From an uncultured bacterium (lineage in GTDB: Bacteria; Patescibacteriota; Dojkabacteria; SC72): DNA of 18,416 bases. Under the pieces are notes generated by a model, which searched no databases, was not told the origin of the DNA, and saw only the letters and a list, made by a program, of their open reading frames with translations. This document shows positions 1-7,637 of this stretch, piece after piece (position 1 is the first letter of the stretch; every line of letters begins with the position of its first letter). The stretch is taken from the NCBI GenBank assembly GCA_937899155.1, contig CALDJM010000065.1, positions 1 through 18,416 of the forward strand, written 5' to 3'. The translations under genes were made by a program, and so were the position numbers.

Positions 1-2
1 TA

Positions 3-407
3 ACTGTAGGTATTCTGCTTGCTTTCTCAGGTGTGATATTTCCCTTTACGATATCAAAACTGAAACAAACTCAACTACAAAGCTATGCATCAGAAATAGT
101 CGCAGATATATACTATCAACAACAAGAAGCAAGAAATAAAAACAATCCAACAGGAATTCTCCTTGAAAATGGACAGTATACACTCTTTACAGGAGAATCA
201 TTCGTTACAGCAACTGAAAAAGACAAAAGAGAATTAAAAAGAGGAATATACATATCCTCCATCTCCTTAAACGAAGACAGCTCTATCCGTTTTGAAGGTA
301 GTAGTTTCAAACCCTTGTCATACGGTTCATTTTTTCTAAATGATGGAAGACATAGTGTTAAAATACAGATAAATCATGAAGGATTAATTGAATATGATGG
401 GAATTAA
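3..407 (+). CDS. Minor pseudopilin, GspH/FimT-like, 5' truncated by window edge
   Basis: The reading frame is open to the left edge, so the start lies outside the window. The first visible residues (TVGILLAFSGVIFPF) look like the distal half of a type IV pilin N-terminal hydrophobic helix. They are followed by an amphipathic helix with Gln/Lys/Glu residues (SKLKQTQLQSYASEIVADIYYQQQEARNK), the usual GspH/FimT layout. A short beta-rich C-terminal part follows. It heads a run of pilin genes on the same strand, and its 3' end overlaps the next gene by 14 nt. The role is inferred to be a minor pilin of a type IV pilus, competence pilus or type II secretion-like filament. The cleavage motif itself is not visible, so the family call rests on the helix and the neighbours. 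Confidence 0.65.
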   Translation, partial: TVGILLAFSGVIFPFTISKLKQTQLQSYASEIVADIYYQQQEARNKNNPTGILLENGQYTLFTGESFVTATEKDKRELKRGIYISSISLNEDSSIRFEGSSFKPLSYGSFFLNDGRHSVKIQINHEGLIEYDGN

Positions 408-2385
408 AAAAAAATACAAAGCATTTAGTCTAGCAGAATTAATTCTTGCAATTGCCCTCTTTGGCCTTGTATCTTCTTTCTTAGTACTCATTGTTGTTGA
501 TTCTACAAGAACATATGAAAATACATATACTAAGTCTAAAGCTACAAACTTAGTCAAAGAGATATATTCAGCTCTTAAAATTCTCAAAACAGATAACTGG
601 TTTGAGGTCACTCAACACACAGGTCTTGGAGAGAAACATATAGAATTTGTTGATGGGCAATACAAAATCCAAGAAGGAGAGAAAAATGATGGCTCTCTAA
701 CCTACTCTTTTACTGTTAATTTTGCACAGAGAGATGATGATGGGAATATCGTTGAGACAGAATGGAAAACCGATCCTCATACTAGAGTTATTAACATTAA
801 TATAAAGTGGAAAGATAGGATTGGCAAAGAACACACTATGAATCCCAAACTCTATCTAAATGACTGGCACATAAACACATTTACATTCACAACTCTTATG
901 GATTTCAAACCCGGGAATCACAAAGATACAGATGCAACAGAAGGTATGACAGGAGGAGAGCTTCGTTTACAATCTGTTTTCTACCCTGACTGGTGTCGTC
1001 CCGAAAGGTCTATGACTGATTATGATATTCCTGGAACTGCTTGGGCAAAATCTGTCTTTTCTATTCCTAAAGCAACAATACCTGGAGCCAAATCTTACCT
1101 TGGAACAAGAGGTGAAGCCAATGGAGAACCTTTTACAAAATTGGACATATTGGGTGTTGATCCTCCCCAACTGACTGTTGAAGGTACATTTGCAGGGTAT
1201 TCTATAAATGATATTTATGTAGATGGAGACTATGCATATCTTGCAACTACTGATGAAAACAAGGAAATTGTTATTCTTGATGTTTCATCAAAACCTTATA
1301 CAGAAGTTGGATATGTAAATAGTCCTAAATCTGGAAGAGCAAACAGTGTTTTTGTTCTAGACAATATTGGATATATGGCTCACGGAATTCATATCAGCAC
1401 ATTCGACCTCTCATCAAAAGAAGGTAGTCGACCAATACTTGGAAGCAGACAAGCAACTATGGTAAGTTTAATTGGAGAAGTTAGTCATGTAATTGCTAGA
1501 AAATCAGGAAGTAAAACATACCTTTTTATTTCTCTTAACTGGGATTGGTATGAATTTGCCATTTATGATGTCTCAAATCCTTCCTCTTTAAACAGAACTG
1601 CTAGAGGCTCTGTAAACAATCAACAGGTTTTAGATATGTATGTCTCTGAAGATGGAAGCACATTGTTTTTTGGTACAACAGCACTAATCTCTGAGCCTGC
1701 CTTCTATATCATTGATTCAACAAACAAAAGCTCCCCTAGAACATTAGCTACTCTAAATACAGGAGGAACTAATGTAAGAGGAATAACCGTAGTAGAAGAA
1801 GGAAATGTGGTCATAGTTGTAGGTACTGGTGGAGAAGAATATCAAGTATACAATATTAGAGAAGGGACTAATGCAAGTGGACAAAGGACTGTGACTACAG
1901 AAAGATGTGGAGGTATGGATGTAAACAATGGAATCTATGATGTTTCTTCTATGATAGATTCTCAAGGAAATACTTTCTCACACATAGTAACAGGAGACAA
2001 CAACAAAGAGTTCAAGATTGTCAGAGGTGGACCTGGAGGAGGAAACGAAGAAACCGGCAATGGTTTTGTACCAAGAGGAAACTATCTCTCACTAATACAA
2101 GACTCTAAATCAACAAATTCCACATACTACACACTAAATATCAAAACACAAATACCCCAAAACACCAGTATGGGTATACAGATACGAATCAGTGACAATC
2201 CATCAATGGCAGGTGTAGGATGGTTTGGACCTGATGGTACAAGTTCAACTACATACTCAACAACAGGAACTTATGCCCTACCAACTGGAACCAAAGGTCG
2301 ATATTTCCAATACAAAGTTGATTTCCAAGGAGATACCATTAACACCCCATTACTTGAAGAATTAATCGTTAGCTATGAAAAATAG
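394..2385 (+). CDS. Giant minor pilin with C-terminal LVIVD-like beta-propeller
   Basis: 663 residues from ATG 394. An AAGGA at 379-383 sits 10 nt upstream; an in-frame TTG at 388 is the alternative start. A class III signal is clear: a basic leader (GIKKKYK), cleavage after Ala10, then FSLAELILAIALFG with Glu at +5. Residues 60-200 look like a pilin-type head. Residues about 270-546 carry roughly six related units of the form 'hydrophobic-xx-DGxxAYLAT..xxIxILDVS', for example INDIYVDGDYAYLATT and VIARKSGSKTYLFIS. These resemble LVIVD/beta-propeller blades. A Gly-rich linker (about 545-557) leads to a C-terminal beta domain ending RYFQYKVDFQGD..TPLLEELIVSYE. Most pseudopilins are 120-250 residues, so this is exceptionally long. 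It is probably displayed at the filament tip as a binding module, which is an inference. Confidence 0.75.
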   Translation: MMGIKKKYKAFSLAELILAIALFGLVSSFLVLIVVDSTRTYENTYTKSKATNLVKEIYSALKILKTDNWFEVTQHTGLGEKHIEFVDGQYKIQEGEKNDGSLTYSFTVNFAQRDDDGNIVETEWKTDPHTRVININIKWKDRIGKEHTMNPKLYLNDWHINTFTFTTLMDFKPGNHKDTDATEGMTGGELRLQSVFYPDWCRPERSMTDYDIPGTAWAKSVFSIPKATIPGAKSYLGTRGEANGEPFTKLDILGVDPPQLTVEGTFAGYSINDIYVDGDYAYLATTDENKEIVILDVSSKPYTEVGYVNSPKSGRANSVFVLDNIGYMAHGIHISTFDLSSKEGSRPILGSRQATMVSLIGEVSHVIARKSGSKTYLFISLNWDWYEFAIYDVSNPSSLNRTARGSVNNQQVLDMYVSEDGSTLFFGTTALISEPAFYIIDSTNKSSPRTLATLNTGGTNVRGITVVEEGNVVIVVGTGGEEYQVYNIREGTNASGQRTVTTERCGGMDVNNGIYDVSSMIDSQGNTFSHIVTGDNNKEFKIVRGGPGGGNEETGNGFVPRGNYLSLIQDSKSTNSTYYTLNIKTQIPQNTSMGIQIRISDNPSMAGVGWFGPDGTSSTTYSTTGTYALPTGTKGRYFQYKVDFQGDTINTPLLEELIVSYEK

Positions 2386-2860
2386 AAAAGAAAACAAATT
2401 AAAAGGAATTACTCTTTTAGAAACATTGGTATACATAACCCTTTTTTCAATGATTCTGTTTGTCATCATCAATTTCATGTTAGGGACACAAGAAACAACC
2501 AAAAGAACAAGTCAACGAAACTCAATTCATCAATCAACTCAGTTTGTAAAACAACACTTAGATTACTCATTTCAAAAAGTAAAAGATGTAAAAGAGGATA
2601 GTAGCTCATTTAACAATGAAAATGGTGTACTATCCCTTACTTTCGCAGATGGCATAAAAGAATACAAACTCGCAAACAATAGAATATATTTCAATGATAT
2701 TGAAATCACACCGAAAAATATGAAAGTAACAAAATTACATTTTGAACCAATATATAGCAAAAAGAATAAGGTCATGGCTGTAAAAATATCTACAAAATTA
2801 GTATCAATACTAGAACCTAAAGTATTTGAAGAGATAACATATCTTGCAGTGATAAGGTAA
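2375..2860 (+). CDS. Minor pseudopilin, GspJ/ComGF-like
   Basis: 161 residues. The ATG overlaps the end of the giant pilin gene by 11 nt, so translational coupling is likely. The N-terminus has a classical prepilin signal: a Lys-rich leader (KNRKENKLKG), cleavage after Gly, then ITLLETLVYITLFSMILFVIINFML with Glu at +5. After the transmembrane helix comes an alpha segment rich in Gln/Thr/Lys (TQETTKRTSQRNSIHQSTQFVKQHL), then short beta strands. This matches the GspJ/PulJ/ComGF type of minor pseudopilin. Substrate of the peptidase encoded at 3254-3832. Paralogue assignment (J versus another minor pilin) is uncertain. Confidence 0.75.
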   Translation: MKNRKENKLKGITLLETLVYITLFSMILFVIINFMLGTQETTKRTSQRNSIHQSTQFVKQHLDYSFQKVKDVKEDSSSFNNENGVLSLTFADGIKEYKLANNRIYFNDIEITPKNMKVTKLHFEPIYSKKNKVMAVKISTKLVSILEPKVFEEITYLAVIR

Positions 2861-2871
2861 GAATTAAAAAT

Positions 2872-3273
2872 ATGAGAAAACAGAGAAAAGAAAAAAAACA
2901 AAAAGGATATATAGCATTAACAACTGTGCTGGTAATTATTCCCCTACTCCTTGCTACAGGTGTTAACTTAGCATACAGAAGCATAACAGCTGCATTGGTT
3001 GGAAAACTTGAATACAATCATAATATGTTAGAGATAAATGCAGAGTCATGTTTAGAGGAGAGTGTTAGAAAAATAAAATTTAATACTCTTTTTGAAGGAA
3101 CATTAGTAATACAACAACCTTCATGGGAATGTAATTCTACAGTAACAAACAAAATAGGTGTAAGTGGTGTTAAAATTCTTAATATTCAAGCAAAGGATGA
3201 AAATCAAAATGTTGTACTACTCAATAAAGAATTAAATATTAATACAGACCCTTTTGAAATTACAAATATCTAA
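2872..3273 (+). CDS. PilX/GspK-like minor pilin-associated protein
   Basis: 133 residues, 11 nt after the preceding gene. A very basic leader (MRKQRKEKKQKG) is followed by YIALTTVLVIIPLLLATGVNLAYRS. This is a prepilin-like signal with Gly at -1, but Thr rather than Glu at +5. Lack of Glu+5 is typical of GspK/PilX-type tip pilins, which do not need the salt bridge to a preceding subunit. The soluble part has two cysteines, Cys60 in AESCLEESVRKI and Cys87 in SWECNST, that could form a disulfide. It completes a minor-pilin tip set with the two upstream genes. The family call is by motif and position; the C-terminal part is not recognised in detail. Confidence 0.65.
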   Translation: MRKQRKEKKQKGYIALTTVLVIIPLLLATGVNLAYRSITAALVGKLEYNHNMLEINAESCLEESVRKIKFNTLFEGTLVIQQPSWECNSTVTNKIGVSGVKILNIQAKDENQNVVLLNKELNINTDPFEITNI

Positions 3274-3832
3274 AAAGAATTTTAAGAAGACAGAAATTAT
3301 TTTCTCTGTTTCTTTCCTTGTTACAACTGTATCTACACTTATCTGTTTATTCTTAAAGAAAGAGGATTTAAAAAATATTTTATTAACTTTCTTTGTACTA
3401 TTACCTATATTTGCATCTTTGATATATTTAGCTTATTACGATTTCAAAAAGATGGAGGTACACCCTACCCTCTCCCTTCTCTTAATTATTGTTTTAGGTA
3501 TTGCCAATATTCTTCTTTTTATATTCAAAAAAGATAATGGTCTTGGATATGATAATTTACTTGGAGCAATTACACTTGGTGTTGTTTTTCAACTTATTGT
3601 TCTACTTACCAAAGAGAAAGGTTTGGGTCAGGGAGATGTTAGGATTGCTATTATTTCTGGGGTTTTAGTTGGATTTAGTAATTTAATACCTTGGTTATAT
3701 ATTACTGTGTTTAGTTCTTTGATATATGGTATTGGTCTTACTATTAAGAAGAAAAAGTTCAAAGGTTTGAAGATACCTTTTGTTCCTTTTATGGTGTTAG
3801 GAATTATTGTAACTGTTTTAATGGGGTTGTAA
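3254..3832 (+). CDS. Prepilin peptidase, A24 family (PilD catalytic domain only)
   Basis: 192 residues. Integral membrane aspartic protease that removes the leader of the prepilins encoded just upstream. The two catalytic aspartates are visible: Asp63 in YYDFKKMEVHP, and Asp128 in GLGQGDVRIAIISG, the GxGD motif. The late KIPFVPFM matches the family's (I/V)PFGP motif with Val in place of Gly. About six hydrophobic segments are present. The N-terminal cysteine-bearing methyltransferase domain of E. coli/Pseudomonas-type PilD is absent, so N-methylation of pilins is not expected from this protein. Start: the only usable early codon is TTG 3254, inside the preceding gene (20-nt overlap) and without a Shine-Dalgarno. 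The next Met is residue 67, beyond catalytic Asp63, so an upstream non-ATG start is required. Confidence 0.85.
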   Translation: MKLQISKKNFKKTEIIFSVSFLVTTVSTLICLFLKKEDLKNILLTFFVLLPIFASLIYLAYYDFKKMEVHPTLSLLLIIVLGIANILLFIFKKDNGLGYDNLLGAITLGVVFQLIVLLTKEKGLGQGDVRIAIISGVLVGFSNLIPWLYITVFSSLIYGIGLTIKKKKFKGLKIPFVPFMVLGIIVTVLMGL

Positions 3833-3837
3833 AGAGA

Positions 3838-4572
3838 TTAATATTCATAAAAATACTTAATATCACACTTAGGATATAACACTTTCATTTCAAAAAGATT
3901 GTTCAAATCTTCCAAATCTTTAGCTTTTGATAATTTCTTTAAAAATTCTTTGTATTCCTTCTCTTTAATTTCCCATTCTGAATTAAGAAATTGTCCCCAA
4001 ACAACCAATATACTTGTTTTAGGTTCTCTTCTACTTGTCATGTTTTCTAAATACTCCTTAGGAAAAAGTCTTTTGTATGAATCTAGGTTGTACAACCAAC
4101 TACCTCCTTGCACATACTTAGCATTTGGATACTTCTCTTTGATTTCTAAAAACATCTCCTTTAATTCTTTCAATCTCTTAGGTTTCTGACTTAATGAAAG
4201 TGGTCCCTCTTTACTCTTTCCATCATTGAGAAAATGTGTTTTTACAATACCTTCTCCATTCTCATCTTCAATATATTTGTATCCAAAACATCCAAACCAT
4301 TTCTTTTTACCATCTGGACTTTGATAGTTGGTAAGATGTAACTCATAAGTTACATCTACTAAATCCTCTCCCTCTCTATATCTTCTTACTAACTCCTTCC
4401 AATATTTTGATTCTGGATTAAAATCCCATGAGTAATTCCCTATTACAAAGTATATGGGTGTAGATGTTTTAATACATTCTAGAATATCTATATCTAAAAT
4501 CTGAGATCTTTTCTTTGCATATTCAATTAACATATGGAAAAGTTCTTTAGGGTATTGTTCTTTTTTAGGTTG
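3838..4572 (-). CDS. Conserved-looking protein of unknown function
   Basis: About 244 residues, convergent with the prepilin peptidase gene and only 5 nt from it. The plus strand shows TTTTTTAGGTTGCAT, giving an MQPKKEQYP start at about 4575; no Shine-Dalgarno precedes it. The protein has no signal peptide or membrane segment and is rich in Lys, Glu and aromatics. Its most distinctive stretch is KYVQGGSWLYNLDSYKRLFPKEY in the second half, preceded by PLSLSQKPKRLKELKEMFLEIKEKYP. I associate this kind of SWLYN..Y.RLFP block with uncharacterised hypothetical proteins but can name no function. It sits 30 nt downstream of the S51 peptidase gene on the same strand, so the two may share a transcript. 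Confidence 0.6.
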   Translation of the reverse strand, partial: QPKKEQYPKELFHMLIEYAKKRSQILDIDILECIKTSTPIYFVIGNYSWDFNPESKYWKELVRRYREGEDLVDVTYELHLTNYQSPDGKKKWFGCFGYKYIEDENGEGIVKTHFLNDGKSKEGPLSLSQKPKRLKELKEMFLEIKEKYPNAKYVQGGSWLYNLDSYKRLFPKEYLENMTSRREPKTSILVVWGQFLNSEWEIKEKEYKEFLKKLSKAKDLEDLNNLFEMKVLYPKCDIKYFYEY

Positions 4573-4605
4573 CATAGAGGATAGAAAAATACTAGATAAA
4601 GTTAA

Positions 4606-5373
4606 TTAACGGAAGGAATTTATGTTTTTGTTTTTTACTTGTTTTGGATGTATTAACATAATCTTATCGTTAACATTCCAAATTTTGCCCTCATTCTCGG
4701 TATAAAACTCCAAATCACCATTTACTGATTTTATAATACTTACATCTATGAAGCCATCATCTCTGATATTATCTTGAAGTAAATAGAAACTTCCATATTT
4801 CTTAGCAACTGTAATGAAATCATCTCTTTTATATGTTTCATCACCTACAACTAATGTCTCAGGATACACATCACTTGATGTGTTACTATGAGGATATATT
4901 GATAATTTATCTAAATTCAATCCTTCCTCTATACGAAAATCAGGATATTCATCACTACATGGTGTGATAATTATGTTTTTTGACATTAACATTGCTCCAG
5001 CACTAAATCCTAACATTAGCCCATCATAGTCCTTCAAAAGTGGTAATAAACCCAAATTATTACACATTTTCTTTTGTTCAAATGGATTTCCTCCCATCAA
5101 CATAATAAAATCTGCATTCTTTATTTTTTCTTGGGATTCTAATTGACTACTGTCTGGAGTTATTAAAGTCACTTCATCGAATATTATTCCTACATTTTCA
5201 AAATATTTGGAAAATCTTGGTAAGTATTGATTTCTGACTTTTTCTATTTTTGCAGAACCCCCTGGTATATATACTATACTTTTTGTTTTCTTTAATTCAG
5301 CTTGGAACATATCTCCTAATCCATGCCCAAAAGCATTATTAGGATCAAATCCACTACAATAATATCTAATCAT
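4606..5373 (-). CDS. Peptidase S51-like (dipeptidase E/cyanophycinase superfamily)
   Basis: 255 residues from ATG 5373. The nucleophile elbow is GLMLGFSAGAMLM, with the presumed catalytic Ser124 in a G-x-S-A-G-A setting. The preceding FIMLMGGNPFEQ (about residues 88-99) matches the family's GGN motif. YPHSN supplies a candidate catalytic His162, at almost the same distance from Ser as in E. coli PepE. The protein is cytoplasmic with no signal. The open frame extends to 5481, but its first 36 codons would read through the T-arm and 3' end of the tmRNA gene. Met37 at 5373, followed by IRYYCSGFDPNN, is the better start. The substrate could be Asp-containing dipeptides or another small peptide; the sequence cannot decide. 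Confidence 0.8.
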   Translation of the reverse strand: MIRYYCSGFDPNNAFGHGLGDMFQAELKKTKSIVYIPGGSAKIEKVRNQYLPRFSKYFENVGIIFDEVTLITPDSSQLESQEKIKNADFIMLMGGNPFEQKKMCNNLGLLPLLKDYDGLMLGFSAGAMLMSKNIIITPCSDEYPDFRIEEGLNLDKLSIYPHSNTSSDVYPETLVVGDETYKRDDFITVAKKYGSFYLLQDNIRDDGFIDVSIIKSVNGDLEFYTENEGKIWNVNDKIMLIHPKQVKNKNINSFR

Positions 5374-5422
5374 AGCTCTTTGTAGAGAATATTCTAAGTA
5401 AGGTTCAAGTTTCCTACCAAAC

Positions 5423-5843
5423 TGGTGGAGACGATGGGAATTGAACCCATGTCCAAAAGTGTCATCTAGCACCATATACAAACATATCCAATCTTGTTTA
5501 GTAAGATATACCTAAAAGATTAGACAAAAAGTATATCTCCTCAGTTATACTCTCAATCTACTACCCTACTGACCTGATAGTAAACCGTACCCTAATAACG
5601 ACTGTCTTAGATCCCTCATTAGGGAAAAGGATAGAAGACATTAACCGAAATCAATCAGTTAAACTTATGCAAAGTTATATGCATAGGCTGGAGCTGCAAA
5701 AGCTGCTCTTAGACCTGTGCTAACTCTATCTGCAAAAGCGACGATTTTGTTTTTTACACTTATCTTGTGTGTTAAGAATAACGAACTTAACAAACGGTTT
5801 GTGATAACTAGAATCAAACTCCTGTCGATAGCCTGACGTCCCC
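5423..5843 (-). ncRNA. ssrA: Transfer-messenger RNA (tmRNA)
   Basis: 421 nt including an encoded CCA. The 5' end GGGGACG pairs fully with the 3' CGUCUCC, with a G3-U wobble as in alanine tRNA identity, followed by discriminator A and CCA. The T-arm reads GGGUUCAAUUCCC. The region after the acceptor strand (UCAGGCUAUCGACAGG) is the tmRNA D-loop-like element. UCUAG near the 5' part can pair with CUAGA near the 3' part as helix P2. The tag ORF ends ...GCA-TAA (stop at 5665-5667). With GCT (5737-5739) as resume codon it encodes 24 residues, beginning AFADRV and ending AYAYNFA. An upstream GTC resume codon at 5740-5742 is equally plausible. It rescues stalled ribosomes together with SmpB, which is not in this window. 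Confidence 0.93.
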
Positions 5844-5864
5844 ATATTGGTAAAGAACTACTTA

Positions 5865-5873
5865 ATTATACCA
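5865..5873 (-). promoter_or_regulatory. Extended -10 promoter of tmRNA gene
   Basis: On the minus strand TGG-TATAAT lies 21 nt upstream of the mature tmRNA 5' end, predicting a leader of about 15 nt. I found no good -35 (TGGTAA at a 17-nt spacing matches 3 of 6). The element sits in the short gap after the VanY-like gene, so tmRNA can be made independently. The 17-mer ATGGTATAATTAAGTAG is nearly identical to the one before tRNA-Ser(CGA). Confidence 0.65.
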
Positions 5874-5876
5874 TTT

Positions 5877-6593
5877 TTAGAGGTTTTTTACCATAATTCC
5901 ATACTTCCAATGCCAAGGTTCATAATTAATACCAAATTCATTATCCTTAGGATATGACTCCTTAAAACCAAATTTATCTGCATTCTTCAAAAGCCACTCA
6001 TACTCCTTTGTATCTTCAAACCTTCTCTCATCATTTTCATTAGGTATTCCATTAGTTGTAATGAAATCAATAGCAACATTGTCACTTACACAATGCTCAC
6101 TATACCCTGGCATAGCAACTCTTTTCACTGTCTGTTCAATATCAAACTCATACATATTTAAATACCAAACAAAAAGAAAAAGTTGATATGCAGAAGAACG
6201 ATACCCAGAAGCTATTAAAAGTTTCTTTCCAATGTCATTAAACATTGCATCATTCATCTTTGTATATGCCTTATATACCTTTTTAGGTAAATATCTCACC
6301 CCTATCTCTGCAAAACCCTCCTCTGTATCTACTTCATACTTCTGTCCCTCTATCTCAACCAAGTCTTTAGGAACATCATCTATACCAAAGAATTCACCTT
6401 TAAAACCATATTCATGAGGATTAAGTGTTAAAAGTTTCTTTAGAAAAGCAATCTCTTTTTTATTTAAAAAACCATATATCGTTTCTAAATTAACAACAGA
6501 AAACCTATCTCTTTTTGTTTCTGTTATCTTTTGAAGAAGAGATTTGACTAATTCTTTTTCATTTTCTGAGATTGTAAAAGGTTTTATTTTCAT
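5877..6593 (-). CDS. VanY/VanX-like M15 D-Ala-D-Ala (carboxy)peptidase
   Basis: 238 residues. Zinc peptidase of the M15 family that cleaves D-Ala-D-Ala ends of peptidoglycan stems or precursors. Visible motifs: IASGYRSSAYQ (about 127-136); PGYSEHCVSDNVAIDF with zinc ligands His167 and Asp176 (the SxHxxGxAxD motif, with Ser in the usual Gly place); and NYEPWHWKY with catalytic Glu225 and zinc ligand His228. No signal peptide or transmembrane segment is visible, unlike the VanY carboxypeptidases that act outside the membrane. This suggests a cytoplasmic enzyme, a VanX-like dipeptidase, or release by another route. Start ATG 6593 has an AAGGAG 9 nt upstream, inside the 3' end of the RhuM gene. 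The gap to that gene is only 6 nt, so the two are probably one operon. Confidence 0.8.
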   Translation of the reverse strand: MKIKPFTISENEKELVKSLLQKITETKRDRFSVVNLETIYGFLNKKEIAFLKKLLTLNPHEYGFKGEFFGIDDVPKDLVEIEGQKYEVDTEEGFAEIGVRYLPKKVYKAYTKMNDAMFNDIGKKLLIASGYRSSAYQLFLFVWYLNMYEFDIEQTVKRVAMPGYSEHCVSDNVAIDFITTNGIPNENDERRFEDTKEYEWLLKNADKFGFKESYPKDNEFGINYEPWHWKYGIMVKNL

Positions 6594-6599
6594 AATTGA

Positions 6600-7631
6600 C
6601 TACTCCTTTTCAGACAAGGATTTTGTTTCCTCTAGGAACAAATCAAAATCTGATTTATACAACCTATCTTGTATTGGTCTAAACTTGTCATACTCCTTTC
6701 CAGCTTTAATCTTTGCTTGTTTAAACGATATTTTGCCTTTGTTTTTAAGAATAGGGTATTCTGATAACTTCAAAAAATCTTCCAACAATGTACTCCAATC
6801 TTTCATATTCATAACAATATGCCTCTCTGCCCTATCCTCTGCCAAATCTAAATATGTATTTACAACCCTAATTAGTGCTTTAAGATCTTTTTCATCTAAA
6901 TAGTTCTTTGCAACAGACACATCACTTTTTAATATCTTCCTATTCTTCCCTTCACCTTTCCATGTTCTAAGACCCATATTTTTCTTTTTTGCATCTGCTT
7001 CTGCATATATTATCTCTGCAGCTGTTTTTCCTGTAATTGCCCAATGTAGTTTATTTTGAACAGTAGCAAAAAATTCTTTTGTTAATATTGACTTACTATC
7101 ATAGTCAGCTGAAAGAGAAAAAAGATCTGTTAATTTCTGATATAGTCTTCTTTCACTTGCACGGATTTCTCGGATTCTTTCAAGTAATTCATCAAAATAG
7201 TCCTTACCAAAACCTTTTATCTGCTTCAACCTATCATCATCAATGGCAAAACCTTTAATTGTATATTCTTTTAGAATATTAGTTGCCCAAATTCTAAAAC
7301 TTGTTGCTTTTTTAGAATTCACTCTGTATCCAACAGCAATTATGGCTTCCAAAGAATAGAATTGGGTTTTGTACTGTTTACCATCACTTCCAGTTGTCAA
7401 GTATTCCTTGACAACTGAATTCTCTTGCAATTCCATTTCTTTAAACAGATTAACTAAGTGTAAGCTGATATTCTGTTTTGTAGTTTCGAATAGCTGTGCC
7501 ATTAATTTCTGTGTCAACCACAAATTGTCATTATGGAAAAACACATCAATATTTACCTGTCCTTCTTCAGATTCAAATACTACAAAGTTTTCTAATTTCT
7601 CTAATTGTTTTTCTTTAGGTATTTTTTGCAT
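6600..7631 (-). CDS. RhuM family protein
   Basis: 343 residues, about full length for the RhuM family (named after a Salmonella pathogenicity island 3 gene). The recognisable block starts with a short beta stretch (NIDVFFHNDNLWLTQKLMAQLFETTKQNISLHL), continues with QFYSLEAIIAVGYRVNSKKATSFRIWATNILKEYTIKGFAIDDDRLK, and ends in the helical part GKISFKQAKIKAGKEYDKF. The first segment has a helix-turn-helix-like pattern (LTQKLMAQLFETTKQNISLHL), as in DinD/KilA-type proteins. The molecular function of the family is not established. RhuM genes are often accessory and patchily distributed, so lateral acquisition is plausible, although base composition looks like the neighbours. It is followed after 6 nt by the VanY-like gene. 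Its start has a -10 box exactly 6 nt before the ATG. Confidence 0.85.
   Translation of the reverse strand: MQKIPKEKQLEKLENFVVFESEEGQVNIDVFFHNDNLWLTQKLMAQLFETTKQNISLHLVNLFKEMELQENSVVKEYLTTGSDGKQYKTQFYSLEAIIAVGYRVNSKKATSFRIWATNILKEYTIKGFAIDDDRLKQIKGFGKDYFDELLERIREIRASERRLYQKLTDLFSLSADYDSKSILTKEFFATVQNKLHWAITGKTAAEIIYAEADAKKKNMGLRTWKGEGKNRKILKSDVSVAKNYLDEKDLKALIRVVNTYLDLAEDRAERHIVMNMKDWSTLLEDFLKLSEYPILKNKGKISFKQAKIKAGKEYDKFRPIQDRLYKSDFDLFLEETKSLSEKE
6603..6608 (-). promoter_or_regulatory. Strong Shine-Dalgarno (AAGGAG) of the VanY-like gene
   Basis: AAGGAG on the minus strand, 9 nt before ATG 6593, within the last codons of the RhuM gene. It is one of very few canonical ribosome binding sites in the window, so it supports both the start and translation from a bicistronic mRNA. 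Confidence 0.75.
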
Positions 7632-7637
7632 ATATAT

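Noticed and set aside
2572..3017. Minus-strand ORFs opposite the pilin genes
   Set aside because: They are shadows of the plus-strand pseudopilin and PilX-like genes, with no family pattern.
6600..7631. RhuM gene as part of a mobile island or prophage
   Set aside because: No integrase, transposase, terminal repeat, or duplicated tRNA/tmRNA end was found beside it, and its composition matches the neighbours.
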